The notes below the pieces were generated by a model. The model was not told the DNA's origin. It saw nothing but the letters and a program-made list of their open reading frames with translations, and searched no databases. A program made the position numbers and the translations under genes. Below, piece after piece: positions 55,592 to 64,000 of a stretch of DNA of 64,000 bases. Origin of the DNA: Rhodeus uyekii (lineage: Eukaryota; Chordata; Actinopteri; Cypriniformes; Acheilognathidae); the NCBI GenBank assembly GCA_037043235.1, contig JAWRVZ010000318.1, forward strand, positions 186,001 to 250,000, in the 5' to 3' direction. How positions within the stretch are numbered: position 1 is the stretch's first letter; each line of letters starts with the position of its first letter.

Positions 55592-57124
55592 AAGTTCATT
55601 ATTTTCCATAATGTAAAGATACAAATTAAACTTTCATTATTTTAGATTCATTGCACACCAACTGAAATATTTCAGGTGTTTTATTGTTTTAATACTGATG
55701 ATTTTGGCATACAGCTCATGAAAACCCAAAATTCCTGTCTCAAAAAATTAGCATATTTCATCCGACCAATAAAAGAAAAGTGTTTTTAATACAAAAAAAG
55801 TCAACCTTGAAATAATTATGTTCAGTTATGCTCTCAATACTTGGTCGGGAATCCTTTTGCAGCAATGACTGCTTCAATGGGGCGTGGCATGGAGGCAATC
55901 AGCCTGTGGCACTGCTGAGGTGTTCTGGAGGCCCAGGATGCTTCGATAGCGGGTCTGAACCTTAAGCTCATCCAGAGTGTTGGGTCTTGCGTCTTTCAGT
56001 TTTCTCTTCACAATATCCCATAGATTCTCTATGGGGTTCAGGTCAGGAGAGTTGGCAGGCCAACTGAGCACAGTAATACCATGGTCAGTAAACCATTTAC
56101 CAGTGGTTTTGGCACTGTGAGCATAAAGCTTTTCAGCAGATGGAAGCATGAAGTGCTCCAAAATCTCCTGATAGCTAGCTGCATTGACCCTGCCCTTGAT
56201 AAAACACAGTGGAGCAACACCAGCAGCTGACATCAGACCATCCCCAGATGGTCTGATGTCACCTCAGACCATCACTGACTGTGGGTACTTGACACTGAAC
56301 TTCAGGTATTTCCTTCTCCCCAGTCTTCCTCCAGACTCTGGCACCTTGATTTCCGAATGACATGCAACATTTGCTTTCATCCGAAAAAAGTACTTTGGAC
56401 CACTGAGCAACAGCCCAGTGCTGCTTCTCTGTAGCCCAGCGCTTCTGCCGCTGTTTCTGGTTCAAAAGTGGCTTGAGCTGGGGAATGCGGCACCTGTAGC
56501 CCATTTCCTGCACACGCCTGTGCATGGTGGCTCTGGATGTTTCTACTCCAGACTCAGTCCACTGCTTCTACAGGTCCCCCAACGTCTGGAATCGGTCCTT
56601 CTCCACAATCTTCCTCAGGGTCCGGTCACCTTTTCTCGTTGTGCAGCATTTTTTGATCTTTTTCCTTCCCACAGACTTCCCACTGAGGTGCCTTGATACA
56701 GCAATCTGGGAACAGCCTATTCGTTCTGAAATTTCTTTGTGTCTTACCCTCTCGCTTGAGTGTCAATGATGGCCTTCTGGACAGCAGTCAGGTCGGCAGT
56801 CTTACCCATGACTGCGGTTTTGAGTAATGAACCAGGCTGTTTTTTTTAAAGCCTCAGGAACCTTTTGCAGGTGTTTAGAGTTAATTAGTTTATTCAGATG
56901 ATAAAGTTAATACCTCGTTTAGAAAACCTTTTCATGATATGCTAATTTTTTGAGACAGGAATTTTGGGTTTTCATGAGCTGTATGCCAAAATCATCAGTA
57001 TTAAAACAATAAAACACCTGAAATATTTCAGTTGGTGTGCAATGAATCTAAAATAATGAAAGTTTAATTTGTATCATTACATTATGGAAAATAATGAACT
57101 TTTATCGCAATATGCTAATTGAGA
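55592..57124 (-). mobile_element. Tc1-like element with ~200-bp inverted repeats
   Basis: The left ~190 bp (AAGTTCATTATTTTCCATAA ... 'aaaaaattagcatatttcat') return inverted at about 56930-57100. The outermost ~20 bp ('attagcatattgcgat') are only on the right. The transposase is on the minus strand and broken. The long inverted repeats and good identity suggest a fairly recent copy. Confidence 0.85.
55874..56810 (-). pseudogene. Tc1 transposase, broken
   Basis: MGKTADLTAV starts near 56808. WRRTDSRRW-like, RRVQEMGYRCRIPQLKPLLN, SDESKCCMSFGNQGARVWRK, LMSAAGVAPLCFIKGRVNAA and NSPDLNPIENLWDIVKRKL follow in three frames. The FQ-D segment with the second catalytic Asp is missing: the text passes directly from EKLYAH to SAKTTGKWF at about 56130. 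Frameshifts also occur near 56235 and 56540. Confidence 0.85.
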
Positions 57125-57204
57125 AGTACATATATATACACAGTACACATATACATATGCACACACACAGCAATACATATATACACACACACTCATGTAT
57201 TTAA
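57125..57204. repeat. (TATACACA)n microsatellite
   Basis: Short ATAC/CACA units. Confidence 0.8.
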
Positions 57205-58940
57205 TTTAAAAAAGTTAAAAGTAAAAAGACGTGATCAACCCTTAAAACAACTTAACTATGGTTTATCACACTTGAGTTCAATTTCTCTAGCCACACTCAG
57301 GCCTGATTACTGCAACACCAGTAATCAATCAAGAAATCACTCAAACAGGACCTGCCTGAAAAAGTGAAGTAGACCAAAAGATCTTCAAAAGCTAGACATC
57401 ATGCAGAGATCCAAAGAAATTCAGGAACAAATAAGAAAGTAATTTAGATCTGTCAGTCTGGAAAAGGTTATAAAGCAATTTCTAAAGCTTTGGGACTCCA
57501 GCAAACTACAGTGAGAGCCAATATCCACAAATAGCGAAAACATGGAACAGTGGTGAACCTTCCCAGGAGTGGCCGGCCGACCAAAAAGCACCTGTAAGAT
57601 TGCAGCGAGGATTCAAAAAGGTCACAAATGACCCCAAAACATCTTGAGGATCCCCAAAACTTTTGAGAAAATACTCTGTGGACTGACTAAACAAAATTTG
57701 ACATTTTTGGAAGGTGTGTGTCCCATTACATTTGATGTAAAAGTAAAACTGATGCAAAACTGGTTTTGCTGATTCTGGACCTTGAAGATTTGCTCTGATT
57801 AATGGAACCTTGAATTCTGCGGTCAACCAAAAAATCCTGAAGGAGATTGTCCGGCCATCTGTTCGTGACCTCAATGTGCTGTTGTTCATGTCTCGGTATG
57901 GTTCATTTTTGCCTCCCAGTGGACTTTTGAAGTACTGCACTTTGTTTAAGCAGTTTTTAGTTTTGGTTTCTCTCACTTAAGACTGTCAGTAGAACATGCA
58001 TGCGGTTCCTATCAGCGGTTGATTCCTTCGTTTGAACTTTGGGAAACATATGTCTGTGTTACAATTTATACTAAATAGCATTTAAAGTGTTTAGGAATTA
58101 CTGGATTGAGATTACAGCTCTTTTTTCAGCTATATTTTTGTTATAAGCATTTTCGATTTCTGTTATTGGTAACGTGTCATGTTAGCATATTAAAAAGCTA
58201 ATTTCTGTTTGTTTGTACAAAATTAGACTGCATTGTAAAGTTGATTATATTTCTGTGAATGTAAACAGTGTTCATACATATTGTATTTTCTTGTATGTAG
58301 TTTTACGGGATGGAATATAATTGAGAAGAATAATCAGAAAAGTCACTAAAGTCACAAAGACTGCTTTCTGGAGTTCTTTTCTGAAGATGTACGCTATCTG
58401 TTAAGCCTTTGCTCAAGCAACGCAATTGGTTAGAACAGAATACTCAAGCTAAAACAAACTTGGGTTCTGTAGCAGGACAATCATCCAAAATACACCACTG
58501 AAGTCCACCTCTGAATGGCTGAAAACAAATTAAATCAAGACTTTGGAGTGGCCGAGTCAACGTACTGACCTGAATCCTATTGAGATGCTGTGGCATGACC
58601 TTAAAAAGCAGTTCATGCTCGAAAATTATTTATGTGGCTGAAACAACAATTCTGAAAAGATGAGTGGGCCAAAATTCCTCCACAGCACTATAAAAGACTT
58701 TAAAAGATTATAAAAGACTTGCAAGTTATCTTGATTGCAGTTATTTCTGCTAAGGGAGACCCAACCAGTTATTAGGTTTAGGGGGTAAAAACTTGGGCCA
58801 TGTTGGTTTGGATTTTGTTTTCCCATAATAAGAACAATCATTTAAAAACTGCATTTTGTGCTCAATTGTGTTATCTTTGACTAACATTTCAATTTGTTTC
58901 ACCAAGAAATCAAGAAGGGGGCAAACTCTGTCACACCATG
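57205..58940 (+). mobile_element. Tc1-like element, fourth family, split by an insertion
   Basis: The 3' end 'agggggcaaactctgtcaca' + CCATG then TA is a mutated form of a widespread fish Tc1 end. The N-terminal transposase region begins at an ATG near 57400 (MQRSKEIQEQIRK, then stop). IEMLWHDLKKQFMLEN-like blocks at 58580-58620 are the DDE end. A 568-bp insertion at 57875-58442 and a deletion before 57660 disrupt it. Confidence 0.85.
57875..58442 (+). mobile_element. 568-bp insertion with CTCAA duplication (possible solo LTR)
   Basis: CTCAA flanks both sides (57870-57874, 58443-58447), and removing the insert restores Tc1 sequence 'cgtgacctcaagct'. It begins TGTGCTG but ends AGAATA, not CA. 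No coding sequence. A solo LTR with a mutated end is the simplest reading. Confidence 0.6.
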
Positions 58941-59097
58941 TATGTTCATTGGCAAACAGTTATATGTAGTTCATCTTAGTGGTGTATATTTTTTTCTGGA
59001 ATGTAATGTAATGCTCCGTTCACTTCAGTCACTTATTCTCATCTAGATTTCAGGTGAGGCGACGCACATCTGAAGTGAGCCTATTGATCCACTACGA

Positions 59098-59996
59098 CAG
59101 GGGTCTCCCAACTACTGCTTACGTGGACGTTATGTTTTTACCGAATTAAGATAGAGACACGCTAGAGTGGGAAGGAGATGTTGCAATGAAATGCATTTGG
59201 GAACTACTCCCTTTCACGTAATTTCTGAAACCTTATAGGACAACGCCAGTTGACAACTGGCCAATTGTAGCACGATGCGGATCTGGCAGACAGACGGTAC
59301 AAATAGCATAACCACGGCAATTGCGTCAGAATATTTCCTTCACACTTCTCTAAATGGAATATGGAAAAATAACCGAGGTTACGATAGTAAACGGAGACGG
59401 TTTGCAACCGATTGCTACATTACAAAACCTTATTCGCTGCTTAATTTTTTTACTTCCGGTCACCGTCAATATACCGTTTTTTTCACGCATATAATCCGCA
59501 GACGAATGTCTTTTGCAACCTCATATACCTCGTGGGTGTGATATGTAAAATGTATACAAATGTTATGTATAAGCATATAGAATGTGTGATATAGCCCGCA
59601 GGACTGGTGGAGTTTTTTTTCCTGTTTTTGCCTACGGAACATAGGCTACCTGTGTGAACAAACATTTTCAAGAATAAAATACGAGAAGAACAATTTGAGA
59701 AAACAAATTTGTCCGATGATAATCTCAGGTCACTTTTGATGTTAGGGAAATCAAATCTAAAGCTGCTTTTTTGGCATCCAGGAAAAAATTTCACCATTCC
59801 CACTAATACAGGTGTTCATGTGTAGTGTATCGTTGTGTTATTAAGTAACAACTGAATAAAATAATATTAAATAAATAATTAAAAACAACATCCATGTTTT
59901 GATTCTTTTTTTTTGGGCCTCGAGTGTGTAGTCAGCCCCCGAACTGCTTTTTGACAGTTAATGCAGCCCTCGGGCTGAAAAGGTTGAAGACCCCTG
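59098..59996 (+). mobile_element. hAT element, 899 bp, 8-bp target duplication
   Basis: Starts CAGGGGTCTCCCAACTACTG and ends AAAAGGTTGAAGACCCCTG. CACTACGA flanks both sides (59090-59097, 59997-60004). A transposase C-terminus lies at about 59648-59825: YLCEQTFSRIKYEKNNLRK, a frameshift, then DDNLRSLLMLGKSNLK. The rest is not recognised. Confidence 0.9.
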
Positions 59997-60146
59997 CACT
60001 ACGAGAAGAGAACTGTCCATCTTAGCTACGCTTCACTCACCTCACTGCAGCCTGCAAACGTATGCTGCAGACTGTATCAATGGCTGTTCACATAGAACAG
60101 GATTATTGTTATTTCCGTAAAATTCAGTAGACAATACTTCTTTCAA

Positions 60147-61178
60147 AGTAGTACTCACTTATCAAGTCATGGTTAACTCGCCAATCCTATTACGTCGACT
60201 TTTTGAAGTGGAACCGCCAAACTCCCTATTTGTCTTAGTATTTTCGATTCTTTAATGTCGATTCGTTAGTCGCTGAAATCTCATATCTCGAGCACGAAAT
60301 AGGGACAAAGTCGCCACTTCACATGGTTATTTTGTGACTAATTGCATACCTAGTTCACTGGCTTGTAGATCGCGGTCCGCTCACAGTTCACTACTTGTCG
60401 TTAATCTCGTCTGAGGGATAACACGCTGTAGCATCCCGCACGTTTTTTGTGATTTGAGCAATCTTTGTGTTTGCATTGTTGGAGAATATAATTAAAGGTT
60501 TGTATCAAGAGTCGAAGGTGATTTTATTGAGGTGGTTTTGCATACACCTTTTGTTGTTAGCAAACACAGTACGGTGATGAACCGATCGGCATTCATCTAA
60601 AAAAAAAATGTACATACAAACTAACCGCGGCAACACTGTTGTGTAAAAAGACACCAAAAACTCAAGCATGTACATTCTCACATCATGTACATCATTTTAA
60701 TAACTCACATCATGTACATAAATACATTTTCATTTTTCTTTCTTGCGAGGGTTGTCATCTTTGGCGCTCTGACAGCTGGAGCTGATCATGCAAGACGACG
60801 TGATTGGCTGTGCTGCCATGAGGGCGGGCTCTCATCCGACGCGTCTTAAAGGGGCGAGCAGCTGCTGCGCGAGAGAGAAGCACTGTGTACTGAGTCTAAA
60901 CAGTTATGGATAATTGAAGTCATGCGAGCAACATTTGAAATTCGAAATGTGATCCTACACAAAAAAGTTCATCAATCTATGGATGCAGGTCATGCCAACG
61001 ATTTTTTACACAAAACCCAAAACCTGCTGGCTATATGAGCGTGCGGATTATCTGCGTCTGCGGGTTATAAGTAGGAAAATATATGTTAATATATGTAATA
61101 TATGGGTCATCTCGCGAAATCTTGATCTTGATGCTTTTTTGCAACCCCCGAGGCCGTCGACATAACCGAACTCCACTG
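60147..61178 (+). mobile_element. Pogo-like family A, nearly complete long form
   Basis: The left end is damaged (tagtactcacttatcaagtc). The right end is GACATAACCGAACTCCACTG + TA. It combines the interior of the 32678 form (60440-60560) with that of the 4047 form (60770-61178), so it may be close to the parental arrangement. Confidence 0.8.
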
Positions 61179-61719
61179 TATATCTCATCAAACCTTTAGA
61201 ATCATTAATTGAGTATTGTAGATACTCTGAAAGGTGAATATGGGTTATTGAATTTTAAATAATGAAAATGTCTATGAACTATTTTGATTTGAAATATTCA
61301 CAGATTAAATATATGACCATGTTGAAATTCAGCCCATAAAAAGATGCAAGACCTAAAAATGAAAATGACCTAACAATGTATTAAAGTGATTGCTAGGGTA
61401 TTGCTATGGGATTACTAGGGTACTTGTGTGGATGCTAAGTTGACCCTACGTGGTTGCCAGGGTGCTGATAAGTGGTTGCTTGGGTACTCAGGTTGGTTGC
61501 AAGAGTTTTTCTAGGCAGTTGCTAGTGTGCATTATATACACGCATTATAATTTCTATAAGATCTTAGGTGTATAACTGAATCCAGAGAAGACAACTTCAT
61601 GAAAGCAAATCCAGTAAATGGATCAGGTAAATAGTCTGTAATCTACATTGGATACCAGACGATGAGTGACTGAAGTGTGAGTGCTGGGTATGTGTAAATG
61701 AGGAGCCTGGTTACACTGT
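61179..61719. other. Intronic sequence with degenerate 'ggttgctaggg' repeats
   Basis: 'gattgctagggtattgctat', 'ggttgccagggtgctgataa' and 'ggcagttgctagtg' (61390-61520) belong to a fish simple-like repeat also hinted at 14250-14500. Otherwise unassigned. Confidence 0.5.
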
Positions 61720-62840
61720 GAAAGTAACCCCGTCGTCCCACCAGCTGTTCCTGAGGGCAGATGCCCCTGACCTCAACTGCGTGGTGTTGAGCATTGTGGA
61801 AAGCATGAAAGGCTGTGAGGAGGGTTGAATCACCAGGGTTGGACCATCTCTAAGAACCCATGATCTTTCCTCAGGTCTGTACCCCTCCCAGTTGAGGGGG
61901 GAGGTACTTTAGTCAGCCCCCAAAGCACCCGTAAGTCCAGGATTTCTCTAATGGTATAGACAGTTTCATCGTCCAGGATCAGAGGTGGGGAGCAAGGGCT
62001 TATCAGCAGGACCAGGCTCTGTGGAGGAATCAGAGAGAGGAGGGCAGTAAGGCTTGAGGAGTAAAACTTGATGCGTGAAGCTGTTAATTCTATAGTGGTG
62101 TGGGGTTCAAATGTGGCAGGGTTAATTTGCCAGGTTATAGGAATGGGATCAGTGTATCTGGGACTTTTTGGTGGGCAGGCACAATCTGATGTCCAGAGGT
62201 GGTAGATGGGAGCACCAGTCTGCTGGCCATCGGTGTGACCCTTCTGCCAACACACCACCTGTTGGAGATGGTGGGCGTGTCTCTCTCACTCTCATGGAAC
62301 CAGTAATTGACTGATGGTACATCCGATGACACATCCCAAGAACAGGGGACTGGATGTAGAGTATGCACTGAAAGGGTGTTTTTGGTAGAAAGTTTGTAGG
62401 AATCATCTAATCCGTTTAATTTTCCTCTCTGTCTGCTCGTTGGTTTGAGGAGGATAACCAGAGGAAAGACAGATACACTTAGGAGGTTGAATGAGGGGTC
62501 AGCTTTCCAGACTGGGTAGATAAACTGAGGACCTTGATCGGAGACCAAGGCTTCTGGAAGTGCAAAGTTGCAGAAGACATGATTGAATATCCTCTCAGCT
62601 GTTTCCATGGCAATAGGAAAACCCTTTGGAGAATGCAGATATAAGTCTAATGGTGGTAAGTCTGTGACAAAATCTTGATGTGACAAATGCCAAACTGAGT
62701 TCATCAGAAGGATTGTTGAGTTGAGTTCTTGATATGTAGATGTGACCAGGTGGGCTCGGAGGCATTGGCTTCGGAGATCCTTTCAACAGGGGCCGCTGGA
62801 TTGGCCTGACTATAAAAATGGATTACAGGCATTATTCTCA
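61720..62840 (-). pseudogene. Ty3/gypsy integrase and chromodomain remnant
   Basis: On the minus strand, QDFVTDLPPLDLYLHSPKGF and NHVFCNFALPEALVSDQGPQ (integrase core with the DQGPQF block, Asp visible) are followed by VWKADPSFNLLSVSVF. VNYWFHESERD, SPRYTDPIPITWQINPATF and DETVYTIREILDLR come next, the last being the start of a chromodomain. WVLRDGPTLVIQ ends it in another frame. Several frameshifts. Protease, reverse transcriptase and LTRs are not in the window. Confidence 0.85.
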
Positions 62841-62879
62841 GTTGTCTGTGCAAGCTGTTGCATTTCTCGCCATGCGTAC

Positions 62880-62913
62880 CTGCATGATTACCATTTTCAT
62901 GGTAATCATGCAG
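62880..62913. repeat. Perfect 15-bp hairpin
   Basis: CTGCATGATTACCAT-TTTC-ATGGTAATCATGCAG, followed by TTTAGGTGC. The inverse of CATGCAG..TTTAGGTGC recurs at 63207-63230. Confidence 0.9.
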
Positions 62914-62934
62914 TTTAGGTGCCTATATTAAAAT

Positions 62935-63230
62935 GGCCACAGATCGCGTAATTTCAGACAGCTGGGCGGCATATGCAAATCTTTCCAACTTACGGCAAGG
63001 AATCTACACTTGCGAGGTTGTGGTTCATCAGCACAATCTCGTAGATCTGAACGACAGGGATATATCCACACAAACAACGTTGAGAATATGTGGATGTGTG
63101 CCAAACACGTACTTAAAACACAGTTTGGCACACATCACGCATCCTATTTCCATCCTAACTGGAGTTTGTGTTCCGAAATCCATTTCGAAGCGATGATTAT
63201 TATATTGCTTAAGCACCTAAACTTGCTGCA
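62935..63230 (+). pseudogene. Merlin (ISXO2-like) transposase fragment
   Basis: DRVISDSWAAYANLSNLRQG, YTCEVVVHQHNLVDLNDRDI in one frame and, after a frameshift near 63055, HTNNVENMWMCAKHVLKTQF in the next. The DSWAAY, HNLVD and HTNNVENMW blocks are those of ISXO2/IS1595-type transposases, which in animals belong to Merlin elements. Only the C-terminal half of the DDE domain is present, and inverted CATGCAG/TTTAGGTGC words flank it. Confidence 0.78.
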
Positions 63231-63489
63231 TGCACACCAGCACACGGGTTTCCCTTTCACCTCCATGAACATATAGGAAGAGTTAAATTTTTCTTTAAAA
63301 ATCCGACACTTTGTGTCCACTTTTTTCTTTTTATTTGACAAAGAAATTTCGACGATGAGGTTGCCACGGCCAACAGAAAAGCGCGTAAACTGACAGAACT
63401 AAATGCCACTCAGAACCTGAAGGCCAGTGCTGCCATCTGCTGTTAGTTCTGCTGAAAATAAAAATAACTTTTTTCATATTGCAGATTTA

Positions 63490-63541
63490 TCTCCCGGGCC
63501 GCACTGAACCCCCTGGGCCATACGTTTGACACACCTGCTCT
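63490..63541. mobile_element. hAT 3' end fragment
   Basis: 'ccgggccgcactgaacccc' and 'cgtttgacacacctgctcta' resemble the hAT end at 39395-39415. No 5' partner found. Confidence 0.5.
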
Positions 63542-64000
63542 AATTAGATGGTTGCCCCACTTCTTATGTATAGAATTCCTATATGATGTCGTCTACATTC
63601 TCTCAGTAGTTGGGTCTTTGAAACTCCCCTAGATGTTTCCCTATATGTGCTCAAACAAATAGCTATTACAGTTGAGAAAGTTTTGTAAATTCTTTTCAAT
63701 TAGTGAAAAAGGAAAAGACAGAATGTGGCACAGGAAAATTTAAATCTGGATATGATATGGAGAGAAAAAAAAACATCTAAAAAGGTGCCATGTTTACTTA
63801 GTTGTCACAAAACTGGTTTCATTAAACAGTCATCTGTATGACAAAAATAATTCTCATTTTCTGCAGCATTTTAGCAAAAGTATCTAATTTTCTTCTCGTT
63901 GTGTTTCTCCTCTTGTTAAAATAATCGCGCCATATGCAGCTCTTTATGTGATGTTTTACATTTTTATCAGGAGAAAGCAACGCACAAAGTGGAAAGGGTT
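63542..64000. other. Intronic sequence, nothing recognised
   Basis: AT-rich to the window edge. Confidence 0.6.

Noticed and set aside
57506..57976. 156-codon minus-strand frame
   Set aside because: Antisense to a Tc1 transposase region and running into the 568-bp insertion; no independent similarity.

Overview
The window is vertebrate genomic DNA, most likely from a teleost fish and plausibly a cypriniform. The evidence is one host gene whose exons match raptor, plus a dense load of fish-type Tc1, hAT, pogo-like, piggyBac-like, Merlin, L2, RTE and Ty3/gypsy elements. One repeat (about 1590-1880) is of a kind I know from carp and zebrafish. The species cannot be fixed from the sequence alone.

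Host gene: ten internal coding exons of rptor (regulatory-associated protein of mTOR, a core subunit of mTORC1) lie on the minus strand between 46519 and 7975. Each has a GT donor and an AG acceptor. The codon phases join without a break into 332 residues, roughly human raptor 219-550, from the end of the caspase-like N-terminal domain into the helical-repeat solenoid. No other host exon was found. Everything left of 7975 is the downstream intron, and everything right of 46519 (over 17 kb) is the upstream intron.

Layout: 1-7970 holds a hAT element, pogo-like elements, a ~125-bp tandem repeat, a solo LTR and an L2 retrotransposon carrying a 1.4-kb minisatellite. 7975-12170 holds four exons plus a short LTR element. 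12171-24336 has two exons (19144-19245, 24261-24336), tandem noncoding repeats with a nested hAT, two pogo-like MITEs and an RTE retrotransposon. 24337-30589 has two more exons (28866-29010, 30489-30589) and a retroposon with a small membrane/coiled-coil ORF nested in a pogo-like element. 30590-46519 has Tc1 elements, a piggyBac-like MITE inside a hAT, a THAP-coding element and the two most upstream exons. 46520-64000 is intronic: a second THAP element, Tc1 copies, an L2-type LINE with an esterase-type ORF1, hATs, pogo-like copies, a gypsy integrase remnant and a Merlin fragment.

The most interesting objects are the retroposon ORF at 26048-26452, the pogo-like families that keep only the transposase C-terminus, the paired THAP elements with a shared intron phase, and the minisatellite inside the L2 3' region. 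Nearly all transposon coding regions are broken. The exons are the only clearly functional coding sequence.
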